DNA of 64,000 nt from the NCBI RefSeq assembly GCF_900199205.1, contig NZ_OBMJ01000001.1, forward strand, positions 2,235,001 through 2,299,000. Direction: 5' to 3'. Below, one piece after another: positions 1 to 7,636 of the stretch (its first letter is position 1; every line of letters starts with the position of its first letter). A program made the position numbers and the translations under genes. This DNA is from Streptomyces sp. 1331.2 (GTDB taxonomy: Bacteria > Actinomycetota > Actinomycetes > Streptomycetales > Streptomycetaceae). The notes under the pieces were generated by a model that saw only the letters and a program-made list of their open reading frames with translations, was not told where the DNA came from and did no database searches.

Positions 1-328
1 TGACCCCCTCGCGCGGGTCCAGATTGACGACGATCACCTTGATCTCTCCACGGTACCCGGCATCGACCGTCCCCGGGGCGTTCACGAGAGCAACTCCGCA
101 ACGAGCTGCGAGCCCGGAGCGCGCGTGGACGAAGGCCGCGTAGCCGTCCGGGAGCGCGATGGCGACGCCGGTGGGGAGCACCGCCCGCTCACCGGGGGCC
201 AGGTCGGCGTCGACGGTGGTGCGCAGGTCGGCGCCGGCGTCCCCGGGCTGCGCGTAGGCGGGCAGCGGCAGCTCGGGGTCGATGCGCTTGATCAGGACGT
301 CCAGCTGCGGGCGGGGGGTCTCGCTCAC
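1..328 (-). CDS. dut: dUTP diphosphatase, C-terminal part beyond window
   Basis: Hydrolyses dUTP to dUMP and pyrophosphate, which keeps uracil out of DNA and feeds thymidylate synthesis. The visible 109 residues hold three trimeric dUTPase motifs: GDAGADL (motif I), [11 protein letters not shown] (motif II) and [11 protein letters not shown] (motif III, with the base-binding region). The rest of the enzyme and its flexible C-terminal motif V lie left of the window, so the gene is cut by the edge and not broken. The GTG start shares its first base with the TAG stop of the thioesterase gene upstream, which suggests translational coupling in a leftward operon. Confidence 0.93.
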   Translation of the reverse strand, partial: MSETPRPQLDVLIKRIDPELPLPAYAQPGDAGADLRTTVDADLAPGERAVLPTGVAIALPDGYAAFVHARSGLAARCGVALVNAPGTVDAGYRGEIKVIVVNLDPREGV

Positions 329-957
329 TAGGGGTTCACCTCAAAGGCTCGTGCGCGCTTCATCAGATCCGGGTCGTCGAGGACCTTCTCGATGTCCTCG
401 GGACGACCGTGCGTGGTGAAGTGTTCCAGCTTCACCTGGATGAAGAGGGCCTGCGCCCGCACGGCGAGCGGCCCGTCCGGGCCGCCGATCCGCGCCTCGG
501 CGGCGCTGTAGATCTTGCGGCCGTGCACGCCGGTGACCCAGGCGCGCAGGTGCAGCACCGAGTCGACGGGCACCGGGCAGAGGAAGTCGGTCTCCAGCCG
601 GCCCGTCACGGCGGGGGCGTGCAGCAGCCAGTTGAGGGTTCCCAGGGTCTCGTCCATCGCCGTCGTCAGCAGGCCGCCGTGGGCCAGGCCGGGGCCGCCC
701 TGGTGGACGTCCCGGACGGTGAACTCGGCCGTGACATCGAGCCCTTCGCCGGCGATCGCGTCGATCTGCAGGCCGCCGGGGTGCTGCGGGCCGCAGCCGA
801 AGCAGTGCTCGTAGTGGGAACCGAGCCGGGTGCCGGGGGCCGGCGCCTCGGGGGCGCGGGGCGGCATGACGGCGTCCGGGGGCGGGGCCGTCGGGGTCGG
901 CGGCATCGTGGGCGCCGGCCGGTCGGTGGGGGTGCTGGGGGCAGTCGTACCGGTCAC
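328..957 (-). CDS. PaaI-family hotdog thioesterase
   Basis: Predicted acyl-CoA thioesterase of 209 residues. The hotdog fold is recognisable from a FGCGP segment followed by [18 protein letters not shown], which is the helix and HGG loop typical of PaaI/YbgC enzymes. About 60 residues rich in Pro and Ala precede the domain and look disordered. I chose the GTG at 957 because it lies behind a GGTAGGG stretch; a reading frame open further upstream would overlap the divergent gene at 1034. The stop overlaps the dut start by one base, so the two are probably cotranscribed. Substrate cannot be told from sequence. Confidence 0.8.
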   Translation of the reverse strand: MTGTTAPSTPTDRPAPTMPPTPTAPPPDAVMPPRAPEAPAPGTRLGSHYEHCFGCGPQHPGGLQIDAIAGEGLDVTAEFTVRDVHQGGPGLAHGGLLTTAMDETLGTLNWLLHAPAVTGRLETDFLCPVPVDSVLHLRAWVTGVHGRKIYSAAEARIGGPDGPLAVRAQALFIQVKLEHFTTHGRPEDIEKVLDDPDLMKRARAFEVNP

Positions 958-967
958 GGGCCCCAAC

Positions 968-983
968 CCTACCGAGGGGTAGG
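968..983. promoter_or_regulatory. Dyad upstream of the thioesterase start
   Basis: CCTACC-GAGG-GGTAGG is a perfect 6-bp inverted repeat in the 76-bp divergent gap. On the minus strand the right arm supplies the SD-like GGTAGG just upstream of the GTG start, so it could be an operator or a hairpin hiding the ribosome site. Inference only. Confidence 0.3.
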
Positions 984-1033
984 AAGGCCCCCGGTGGGGG
1001 TGGCGTCCGCCGGCGGGCGTCAGGGCGCCCACA

Positions 1034-1492
1034 ATGGGGGGCATGTACGACGAACGCCTCACGGTGCCGCGCTCCTGGTGGCTGCTCCCGGTCGCGGTGG
1101 GTCTCACGCTCGCGCTGGTCCTGATCCGGGTCAGCGGCCCGGCCGCGCTGGTCGGGCTGGTGGTCGGCATCGCCGCCGGCGCGGTCGCGATCAGCAGCTA
1201 CGGCTCGGCCCGGATCCGCGTGGTCCAGGGCTCGCTGGTGGCCGGGCCGGCCCGGATCCCGGTGGACGCGCTCGGTTCCGCGCACGCGCTGAGCCCCGCC
1301 GAGGCGGCGGCCTGGCGCGGCCCGAAGGCCGATCCGCGCGCCTTCATGCTGCTGCGCAGCTATGTCCCGACGGCGCTTCGGGTCGAGGTGACCGACCCGG
1401 CCGACCCGACGCCGTACCTCTACCTGTCGACCCGCTCGCCGATGAAGCTGGCGGAGGCGCTGGAGGACGCCCGGCGCGGCGCCCGCACCTGA
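1034..1492 (+). CDS. DUF3093 family membrane protein
   Basis: A 152-residue protein of the actinobacterial DUF3093 family, function unknown. Two hydrophobic segments follow a short head (WWLLPVAVGLTLALVLI, then AALVGLVVGIAAGAVAI), and the rest is a soluble C-terminal domain of about 90 residues, probably cytoplasmic. A second ATG at 1043 would give MYDERL, the beginning seen in relatives as I remember them; neither ATG has a well-spaced Shine-Dalgarno. It is transcribed away from the thioesterase/dut pair. It often sits beside dut in actinomycetes, but that gives no firm functional clue. Confidence 0.8.
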   Translation: MGGMYDERLTVPRSWWLLPVAVGLTLALVLIRVSGPAALVGLVVGIAAGAVAISSYGSARIRVVQGSLVAGPARIPVDALGSAHALSPAEAAAWRGPKADPRAFMLLRSYVPTALRVEVTDPADPTPYLYLSTRSPMKLAEALEDARRGART

Positions 1493-1502
1493 GGACGGGC
1501 CG

Positions 1503-1558
1503 GGCCCGAAGGACCAGGGAGCCCGGCAGGGCCCCGAAGGACCGAGAACCCGGCAGGC
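1503..1558. repeat. Imperfect direct repeat, two copies of about 27 nt
   Basis: Two adjacent copies of a unit resembling GGGCCCGAAGGACC followed by CCCGGCAG lie between the DUF3093 stop and the terminator. Probably slipped-strand duplication in an untranslated region. Confidence 0.5.
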
Positions 1559-1572
1559 CCGGGAAAACGGAG

Positions 1573-1604
1573 AGGGACGGTTCCGCTGCTGCGGGACCGT
1601 CCCT
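1573..1604. terminator. Hairpin terminator between convergent genes
   Basis: AGGGACGGT (1573-1581) pairs perfectly with ACCGTCCCT (1596-1604). With one G-U pair the stem continues to 13 bp around a CTGCTG loop. It lies between the convergent DUF3093 and DUF4193 genes and could stop transcription both ways. Confidence 0.75.
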
Positions 1605-1766
1605 ATGACTTTGTCCTGGCCGACGAGTCGGCCGACTCCGTCCTACCGGGCCCGTCCTGGTGGACGGCTCCCGGAACTGCCGTCCGGCCCCGCTGCCCGG
1701 GGCCGGAAGGAGCGGTGTGCCGGTCCCGCGGGAGCCGCGGGCACCGGGCCTCGTCCGCCGCGGTGC

Positions 1767-2066
1767 TCAGGCGCCGCAGTCCCGGCAGATCGGGTTGCCG
1801 TTCTTCTCGCTGTACAGCTGGCTGCGGTGGTGGACCAGGAAGCAGCTCATGCAGGTGAACTCGTCGGCCTGCTTCGGCAGCACCCGAACGGCGAGCTCCT
1901 CGTTCGAGAGGTCGGCGCCGGGCAGCTCCATGCCCTCGGCGGCGTCGAACTCGTCGACGTCGACGGAGCCGCCGCCCTTGTCGTTCCGACGGGCCTTGAG
2001 CTCCTCGATGCTGTCCTCGTTGAGCTCGTCGTCGGTCTTGCGTGGGGTGTCGTAGTCGGTTGCCAT
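1767..2066 (-). CDS. DUF4193 zinc-ribbon-like protein
   Basis: A small 99-residue actinobacterial protein of the DUF4193 family. The N-terminal half is very acidic (DDELNEDSIEELKARR, then DVDEFDAAEGMELPG). The C-terminal third carries two CxxC pairs, CMSC and CRDC, separated by about 20 residues with HH between them, consistent with a single bound zinc. Such proteins are thought to bind a macromolecular partner, but none is known to me. The start ATG follows GGGGGAGAG at 8-nt spacing. It faces DUF3093 across a hairpin terminator and stands as a single gene. Confidence 0.85.
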   Translation of the reverse strand: MATDYDTPRKTDDELNEDSIEELKARRNDKGGGSVDVDEFDAAEGMELPGADLSNEELAVRVLPKQADEFTCMSCFLVHHRSQLYSEKNGNPICRDCGA

Positions 2067-2594
2067 TTTTCGCTCTCCCCCTCCGGGTTTGTGCGGTGTG
2101 TGCGGTATCTCCAGCGCACGTAACGCATGGGGGGTCGGTCTTGTGCCCGACCCGAGGCGGAGATTTTGCCTTACTTCAAGCCCTGTTACTCAATCGACAC
2201 TCAGCCGGGGGTCCATCGGGGTGATCCCCGGGGCTGCCGAAGCCCTCACGCTGGGCCATCACATACCCTCCTCAAGCCCGAAAAACCGACCACGCACAGT
2301 GAGCACCGATGGTGCGGGCACCCACCGAATCCCTTACCCATCAGGGCTGCCGACCGATCCGACCGATCCGCTCGGGGGCAAAATCCGGTCACGGAGCGCG
2401 AGCGAGGCCTCCGAACAGATGATCACTCTCCGAGGTTGACCGAAATCGTGGAGCGACACGGTGTGAGCTTGGTCACGTTCGGAATCTTCCGGGGCAAACC
2501 ACGGAAAATCCACCCACTCCGACCGCCCGCCGGAGACCTGCCGGAGACCCGTCGGAGACCTGTCGGAGACCTGCCGGAGACCCGCCGAAGCGTC
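2067..2594. other. Geneless stretch between DUF4193 and the desaturase
   Basis: This 528-nt gap holds the promoter side of the DUF4193 gene and the 3' end of the leftward desaturase unit. It is visibly less G+C-rich around 2160-2340 and contains no open frame with coding character. The only structured element is the 11-nt tandem array next to the desaturase stop. Confidence 0.6.
2531..2585. repeat. Five tandem 11-nt units
   Basis: Five head-to-tail copies of CGGAGACCYGY (2531, 2542, 2553, 2564, 2575) without interruption. The array begins 10 nt after the desaturase stop, in its 3' untranslated region. Confidence 0.9.
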
Positions 2595-3578
2595 CTAGCC
2601 GGCGTTGCGCCGGGCCTCCCGGCGGGCCAGCAGGGCGGCCTGGCGCTCGTCGAACTTCCGGGCCTGCGCGTCCAGGCCGTCCAGGAAGACGCCCAGCTCG
2701 TTCTGCGCCAGCACCCCCTCCGGCCCGAGGCCGCCGATCTCCATCACCTTGAGGTTGCGCAGCACCGGCTGCAGCACGTCGTCGTGGTGGATGCGGAGGT
2801 TGTACACCCCGCCGATGGCGATCTGCGCGGCGGCGCGCTCGAAGCCGGGAATGCCGTGGCCGGGCATGCGGAAGGCGGTGACCACGTCGGCGATGGCGCG
2901 CATGGCCTGGTCGGGGGCGATCTCCAGGGCGGCCTTCAGCAGGTTCCGGTAGAAGACCATGTGCAGGTTCTCGTCGTTGGCGATCTTCGTCAGCAGCTGC
3001 TCGCAGAGCGGGTCGCCGGCGTACTTGCCGGTGTTGCGGTGCGCGATGCGGGTGGCGAGCTCCTGGAAGGACACGTACGCGACCGAGTGCAGCATGCTGT
3101 GCGCGTTGTCGGATTCGAAGCCCTCCGACATGTGGCTCATCCGGGCCCGCTCCAGCTCCACCGGGTCGACGGCCCGGGTGGCGAGCAGGTAGTCGCGGAT
3201 GGCTATGCCGTGGCGGCCCTCCTCGGCCGTCCAGCGGTGCACCCAGGTGCCCCAGGCGCCCTCGCGGCCGAACATGCTCGCGATCTCGTGGTGGTAGCTG
3301 GGGAGGTTGTCCTCGGTCAGCAGGTTCACCACCAGCGACACCCGGCCCAGCGCGGTCACCTGGGACTGCTCCAGCGACCAGGCCTCGCCGCCCAGGACGC
3401 CGTCGAAGTCGCGGCCCTGGCTCCACGGGACGAACTCGTGCGGCATCCACTCCTTGGCCACGCCCAGGTGGCGGTTGAGCTCCTTCTCCACGACCTCTTC
3501 GAGGGCCAGGATGAGCCGCGCGTCGGTCCAGCCGCTCGATCCGAGCGAGGTGCTGCTCTGCACAGGGGCGATGGTCAC
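2595..3578 (-). CDS. Acyl-ACP desaturase (ferritin-like diiron enzyme)
   Basis: Predicted soluble acyl-[acyl-carrier-protein] desaturase of 327 residues, which puts a double bond into acyl chains using O2, two iron atoms and ferredoxin. The diiron ligands are visible as two E/D-E-x-x-H motifs, EEGRH and DENLH, plus an upstream EEVVEKE helix. Length fits the plant-type desaturase family found in actinobacteria (DesA). I chose the GTG at 3578 because GGGAG lies 8 nt upstream; the frame stays open to 3632 without a ribosome site. A strong symmetric element about 90 bp upstream suggests control by a dedicated repressor, plausibly one sensing acyl-CoA. The gene is monocistronic, with a terminator of the cut operon just upstream. 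Confidence 0.88.
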   Translation of the reverse strand: MTIAPVQSSTSLGSSGWTDARLILALEEVVEKELNRHLGVAKEWMPHEFVPWSQGRDFDGVLGGEAWSLEQSQVTALGRVSLVVNLLTEDNLPSYHHEIASMFGREGAWGTWVHRWTAEEGRHGIAIRDYLLATRAVDPVELERARMSHMSEGFESDNAHSMLHSVAYVSFQELATRIAHRNTGKYAGDPLCEQLLTKIANDENLHMVFYRNLLKAALEIAPDQAMRAIADVVTAFRMPGHGIPGFERAAAQIAIGGVYNLRIHHDDVLQPVLRNLKVMEIGGLGPEGVLAQNELGVFLDGLDAQARKFDERQAALLARREARRNAG

Positions 3579-3670
3579 GGTCTTGCTCCCGGGGACGGCA
3601 CGCGCAGGGACGGGCGCGTTGGGCGGGCACACGCCGTACGGACCCCGTCGGCGGGCGCGCCGACGGACTC

Positions 3671-3703
3671 ACTTACGGTTGCGTAGGTTACGACACCGTA
3701 AGT
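3671..3703. promoter_or_regulatory. Symmetric operator upstream of the desaturase
   Basis: The arms ACTTACGGT (3671-3679) and ACCGTAAGT (3695-3703) are perfect inverted repeats. A second inner dyad CGTA-GGT-TACG (3682-3692) shares exactly the same centre at 3687. Such nested 33-bp symmetry is typical of a dimer or dimer-of-dimers TetR-type operator. It lies 93 bp upstream of the GTG and controls only the desaturase, because the other side is a terminator. Confidence 0.7.
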
Positions 3704-3723
3704 TGCCCGGACCGGAAAAGACA

Positions 3724-3775
3724 AGCCGCCCCCGCCAGGCCTTATGTCGTCTTGACAGGCCTGACGGGGGCGGCT
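3724..3775 (-). terminator. Terminator of the cutR-cutS unit
   Basis: Two 19-nt arms (3724-3742 and 3757-3775) pair at 18 of 19 positions around a 14-nt loop. The hairpin lies 105 nt after the cutS stop and insulates the desaturase promoter. Confidence 0.85.
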
Positions 3776-3880
3776 GTGAACGGTCGTTTACGGAACGGGG
3801 CGGTCAGCCCTGCGGCGAGGGCAGGTCAGCCCCCCGCGGCGGGGCCGGGGAGGCCCCCGCGCCGAGGGCTGGAGGGGCCG

Positions 3881-5182
3881 CTACGGCGAGGGGATGCGGA
3901 CCCGCATGGTGAGCCCCCCACCGGCGCGCGGGGTGGCCTCGATGGTGCCGCCGTGGGCGCGCACCACCGAGCGGACGATCGACAGGCCGAGGCCGACCCC
4001 CTTGTCGCTGCGGGTGCGATCGGCGCCCTTGATCCGGCGGAACGGCTCGAAGATGTGCTCCAGCTCGTAGCCGGGCACCACCGGCCCGGTGTTGGAGACC
4101 ACCAGCTCGCCGCCGCCCGGCACCGCGGCGGTGGCCAGCTCGACCCAGCCGCCGGCGGTGTTGTACCGGACGGCGTTCTGCAGCAGGTTGAGCGCCAGCC
4201 GCTCCAGCAGCACGCCGTTGCCCGCGACCACCGCCGGATCGAGCTTCGAGCGCAGCTCGACCTCGCGCTTCTCCGCCTCGGCCCGGGTCTGCTCCAGGGC
4301 CCGGGTGGCCACCTCGGACAGTTCGACCGGACGCCGGTCGGTCAGCTCGTTCTCGCTGCGGGCGAGCAGCAGCAGGCCCTCGACCAGCTGCTCGCTGCGC
4401 TCGTTGGTGGCCAGCAGGGTCTTTCCCAGCTGCTGGAGGTCGGTCGAGGCGGCCGGATCGGAGAGCTGGACCTCCAGCAGGGTGCGGTTGATCGCCAGCG
4501 GGGTGCGCAGCTCGTGCGAGGCGTTGGCGACGAAGCGGCGCTGGGAGTCGAAGGAGCGGTCCAGCCGGTCCAGCATGTCGTCGAAGGTGTCGGCGAGCTC
4601 CTTGAGCTCGTCGTCCGGCCCGTCCAGCTCGATCCGCCGGTGCAGGTCGGAGGAGGCCACGTCGCGGGCGGTGCGGGTGATCCGGCCGAGCGGGCGCAGC
4701 ACCCGGCCCGCCATCGCGTAGCCGGCCGCGAAGGCGATCACGGCGAGGCAGACCAGCATGGTGAGCGACTTGCGCAGCAGGGTGTTGAGCGCGGAGTCGG
4801 AGCGCGAGAGGTAGTCGGCGGCCTGCAGGTCGTTGAACTGCGAGCTGTCCATCGCGGTGCTGGTCCCGTTGGGGCCGCTGACCTGGACGAAGTTGCCGTT
4901 GAAGTTGAACTTGCGCGGCTGCAGGTAGGAGACGGCGTCCTGGAAGAACACGTACATCAGCAGCAGCAGCACCACGCCGGCCATCAGGAACATCCCGCCG
5001 TAGAGCAGGGTGAGCCGCATCCGGATGGTGGGGCGGAAGGGCAGCCAGGCGAGTACGCCGTCGCCGGGGACGTACCGTCCGTTCCGGGGGGCGAGCGGGG
5101 GGTGGACGGGCTTGGGCGGTACGGCGCGCGGGCCGCCGGCGGGCGCGCCGGAGGGCCCGCCGGCCGGGGGCGGGGTGGTCAT
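3881..5182 (-). CDS. cutS: CutS-type sensor histidine kinase
   Basis: Membrane sensor kinase of 433 residues, partner of the response regulator encoded upstream. Order: Pro-rich cytoplasmic head (1-50), TM1 (about 57-80), short extracellular loop (81-138), TM2 (about 139-159), HAMP, HisKA with the phosphorylated His in ASHELRTPL (about 223), and an HATPase domain with NLLQNAVRYN and DKGVGLGLSI. The ATG at 5182 follows GAGAGGA. I assign CutS from order and neighbours (between a dut-side cluster and hemH, as in S. coelicolor) and from OmpR-family pairing. The sensor loop contains no cysteine; the only nearby Cys is inside TM2. CutRS is linked in the literature to copper/secretion stress responses. 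Confidence 0.82.
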   Translation of the reverse strand: MTTPPPAGGPSGAPAGGPRAVPPKPVHPPLAPRNGRYVPGDGVLAWLPFRPTIRMRLTLLYGGMFLMAGVVLLLLMYVFFQDAVSYLQPRKFNFNGNFVQVSGPNGTSTAMDSSQFNDLQAADYLSRSDSALNTLLRKSLTMLVCLAVIAFAAGYAMAGRVLRPLGRITRTARDVASSDLHRRIELDGPDDELKELADTFDDMLDRLDRSFDSQRRFVANASHELRTPLAINRTLLEVQLSDPAASTDLQQLGKTLLATNERSEQLVEGLLLLARSENELTDRRPVELSEVATRALEQTRAEAEKREVELRSKLDPAVVAGNGVLLERLALNLLQNAVRYNTAGGWVELATAAVPGGGELVVSNTGPVVPGYELEHIFEPFRRIKGADRTRSDKGVGLGLSIVRSVVRAHGGTIEATPRAGGGLTMRVRIPSP

Positions 5183-5283
5183 GATCGTCCTCTCGGGGCG
5201 TCCGCCGGGGCGGGCGCGGGGTGGGGGAATCCCTGGGGGGCGGGCCCCTCTTCGGATGGGGAATCCGTGGTGGATTCCGGTGG

Positions 5284-5937
5284 TCAGATGCGGTAGCCGG
5301 AGCCCGGCACGGTGACGATCACCGGCGGGTCGCCGAGCTTGCGGCGCAGCGTCATCACGGTGACGCGCACGACGTTGGTGAAGGGGTCGGTGTGCTCGTC
5401 CCAGGCCTTCTCCAGGAGCTGTTCGGCGGAGACGACGGCGCCGCCGGCCCGCATCAGCACCTCCAGAACGGCGAACTCCTTGGGGGCGAGCTGGACGGTG
5501 CGTCCGTCGCGGATCACCTCGCGCCGACCGGGGTCGAGCGAGATGCCGGCGCGTTCCAGCACCGGGGGCAGCGGGACGGTCGCACGGCGGCCCAGCGCCC
5601 TTACCCGGGCGACGAGTTCGCTGAAGGCGAACGGCTTCGGAAGGTAGTCGTCCGCGCCGATCTCCAGGCCCTCGACCCGGTCGCTGATGTCGCCGGAGGC
5701 GGTCAGCATGATCACCCGGGTCGCCAGGCCCTGCTCGACCACCTTGCGGCAGACGTCGTCGCCGTGGACCAGCGGGAGGTCGCGGTCCAGGACCACCACG
5801 TCGTAGTCGTTGACCGCGATGCGCTGGAGCGCGGCCTCCCCGTCGTACACCACGTCGACGGCCATCGCCTCGCGGCGCAGGCCGGTCGCGACGGCCTCGG
5901 CAAGCAGCTGCTCGTCCTCGACGACGAGAACCCGCAC
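5284..5937 (-). CDS. cutR: CutR-type OmpR/PhoB response regulator
   Basis: DNA-binding response regulator of 217 residues. The receiver domain has the acidic pocket VVEDE, the phospho-acceptor Asp about residue 51 in VVVLDRDLP, and the conserved Lys in LPKPF. The C-terminal winged helix ends with TVMTLRRKLGDPP and the typical VPGSGYRI. It is first in a two-gene leftward operon with the kinase 101 bp downstream. The GTG at 5937 is preceded by AAGGGA at 8 nt. A dyad at 6022-6036, about 85 nt upstream, could be a site for itself or another regulator. Confidence 0.85.
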   Translation of the reverse strand: MRVLVVEDEQLLAEAVATGLRREAMAVDVVYDGEAALQRIAVNDYDVVVLDRDLPLVHGDDVCRKVVEQGLATRVIMLTASGDISDRVEGLEIGADDYLPKPFAFSELVARVRALGRRATVPLPPVLERAGISLDPGRREVIRDGRTVQLAPKEFAVLEVLMRAGGAVVSAEQLLEKAWDEHTDPFTNVVRVTVMTLRRKLGDPPVIVTVPGSGYRI

Positions 5938-6383
5938 GGTCGTTGTCCCTTCTCCAGGCCGGCCCCGGAAGCGGACGCACGGCTCCGACGGTGCCTCCAT
6001 CCTGCCTGGTCCCGCGGTAAAGCAGCGATAAGCTGCCCCCCGGGCAAGGGCCCGGGCCCCGCGACGGTGACCGTTCGTGTCGGTACCACTCCGCTTGGAC
6101 TGTGACACGGGCAACTTTCTTTCGGCGGGAGGTTTCCCGCCCACCTCCGGGGGGAGGACAGCTGCACACACCCGCGATCTGGCCCTCGGCCGATCGCACC
6201 CACCCGCCGTGCGTTCATCCGCGCCGGCCCTGGGGCTGGGACATCACCGGGAGCGGCCGAAGGGCCGTCTCCGCGCCCGACCGGAGAGCAACCACCTGCC
6301 GGCCGGGGCGCTTTCACCGGCTGGTACCTCCTCGGGGCGGAGAGCGCACGACCGTGCACGTCCGACACAGTAAGGGGGCCCGT
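5938..6383. other. Divergent intergenic region cutR / small ORF
   Basis: This 446-nt gap carries promoters in both directions. Visible structures are GCAGC-GATAA-GCTGC (6022-6036), an operator-like dyad on the cutR side, and a short hairpin GGCGGGA-GGTT-TCCCGCC (6124-6141). The stretch 6100-6135 is relatively A+T-rich. I see no further coding region. Confidence 0.5.
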
Positions 6384-6569
6384 ATGGACGCCTTCAAGGC
6401 CGGAATCCTGCAGCGCATAGCCAACGCCGAGCAGGACCTGCACCGCGCGATCGAGGCCGGGGACGAGTTCCTCGCCGAGGTGGAGCAGTCCGAGCTGGAC
6501 GACCTCCGCCGACTCGCCGCCGAGCACGGCGTCGACACGGTGCTGGAGCGCCACCGCACCGCTGCCTGA
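6384..6569 (+). CDS. Small conserved-type protein, 61 aa
   Basis: A 61-residue acidic, almost wholly helical protein, with an ATG preceded by AAGGGGG at a good distance. The composition (FKAGILQRIANAEQDLHRA, then VEQSELDDLRRLAAEHG) suggests one helical hairpin or coiled coil. No cysteine, membrane segment or known motif is visible. Codon use is typical of the host, so it is a real gene. It is monocistronic, flanked by the cut promoter region and a strong terminator. Function unknown. Confidence 0.75.
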   Translation: MDAFKAGILQRIANAEQDLHRAIEAGDEFLAEVEQSELDDLRRLAAEHGVDTVLERHRTAA

Positions 6570-6631
6570 CCCGTTCTCGGCACCACCGACCCGTCGCCGG
6601 GACTCCGGCACCAGCGGCCCTGCGGGGGCCG

Positions 6632-6679
6632 TGCGAAATCCCAGGCCCTGGCATCCCCCGTATGCCAGGGCTCTTCGCA
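6632..6679. terminator. Bidirectional hairpin terminator
   Basis: GCCCTGGCAT (6645-6654) pairs perfectly with ATGCCAGGGC (6662-6671), and an outer pair TGCGAA / TTCGCA (6632-6637, 6674-6679) extends it. It separates the convergent 61-aa gene and the inositol monophosphatase gene. Confidence 0.8.
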
Positions 6680-6768
6680 TGTCCGGAGCAGTTCCGGGCG
6701 GGCCGGGCCGGCGAGGGCGAGCTGGCCCACCCGGAACGGCCCGCCCGGCCCCGCCCGCCCGGAACCGG

Positions 6769-7587
6769 TCAGTCCGCCCAGGCCCGCAGGGCGGCCAGGC
6801 GCTCCTGCAGCGGCTCGTACACGCCCGGAGCGGCGGCCACGGTGAGCTCGCGGTCCGGGCCGTGCCCGGGACGGCCGCCGACCAGGGCGCCGGCCTCGGC
6901 CGCGATCAGGCAGCCGGCCGCCCGGTCCCAGGGAGCGAGGCCGCGCTCGAAGTAACCGTCCAGCCGCCCGGCGGCGACGTCGCACAGGTCCACCGCGGCC
7001 GCCCCGCCGCGGCGGATGTCCCGCACCTCGGGCATCAGGGCCAGCAGCACCTCGGCCTGGCGCACCCGTACCGGCTGGACGTAGTTGAAGCCGGTGGCGA
7101 TCAGCGCCTGGCCCCACGGCGGAGCCGGGCGGACGGAGAGCGGCCGGCCGTTCAGCCGGGCGCCGCGCCCCAGGACCGCGTGGAACAGCTCCTCGCGCGC
7201 CGGGGCGTAGACCACGCCGACGACCGCCCGGCCGTCCAGCTCGGCGGCCACGCTGACCGCCCAGGAGGGCAGCCCGTACAGGTAGTTGACCGTGCCGTCG
7301 AGCGGGTCCACGACCCAGCGCACCCCGCTGCTGCCGGGCCGTTCGGCGCCCTCCTCGCCGAGGTAGCCGTCGGTCGGGCGGCGGTCGGTGATCAGCTCCA
7401 GGACGAGCTTCTCGGAGGCGAGGTCCATCTCGGTGACCACGTCGACCGGGCTGCTCTTGGTGCCGGCCACACCGAGGTCGGCGGGGCGGCCGTCGCGCAG
7501 CAGCGCGCCGGCCTGCCGGGCCGCGTCCAGGGCGACGTCCAGCAGGTCGTCGAGGAGCCGGTCGTCGGGCAGGGCAGGGGTGGGCAC
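6769..7587 (-). CDS. Inositol monophosphatase family protein
   Basis: Mg2+-dependent sugar/inositol phosphatase family member of 272 residues. The metal-binding signatures are present: GEEG about residue 77, DPLDGTVNY about residue 93, and the C-terminal WDRAAG. Substrates in this family include inositol phosphate, histidinol phosphate and PAP, and sequence alone does not decide. GTG start at 7587 behind an excellent GGAGGAG. It lies 39 nt downstream of the ferrochelatase stop and is probably cotranscribed with it, though no biochemical link is known to me. Confidence 0.85.
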   Translation of the reverse strand: MPTPALPDDRLLDDLLDVALDAARQAGALLRDGRPADLGVAGTKSSPVDVVTEMDLASEKLVLELITDRRPTDGYLGEEGAERPGSSGVRWVVDPLDGTVNYLYGLPSWAVSVAAELDGRAVVGVVYAPAREELFHAVLGRGARLNGRPLSVRPAPPWGQALIATGFNYVQPVRVRQAEVLLALMPEVRDIRRGGAAAVDLCDVAAGRLDGYFERGLAPWDRAAGCLIAAEAGALVGGRPGHGPDRELTVAAAPGVYEPLQERLAALRAWAD

Positions 7588-7601
7588 GGGTCTCTCCTCC
7601 G

Positions 7602-7636
7602 GAAGGGGTCAGCGCTCGTGAAGGGGTCAGCGCTCG
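7602..7636. repeat. Tandem duplication around the ferrochelatase stop
   Basis: GAAGGGGTCAGCGCTCG occurs at 7602-7618 and again at 7620-7636, an 18-nt period. The upstream copy on the coding strand contains the ferrochelatase TGA, and the second copy repeats the stop in the untranslated gap, so the protein is unaffected. Confidence 0.85.

Noticed and set aside
2127..3686. 519-codon plus-strand frame over the desaturase
   Set aside because: Antisense shadow; the minus strand has the EEGRH and DENLH diiron motifs.
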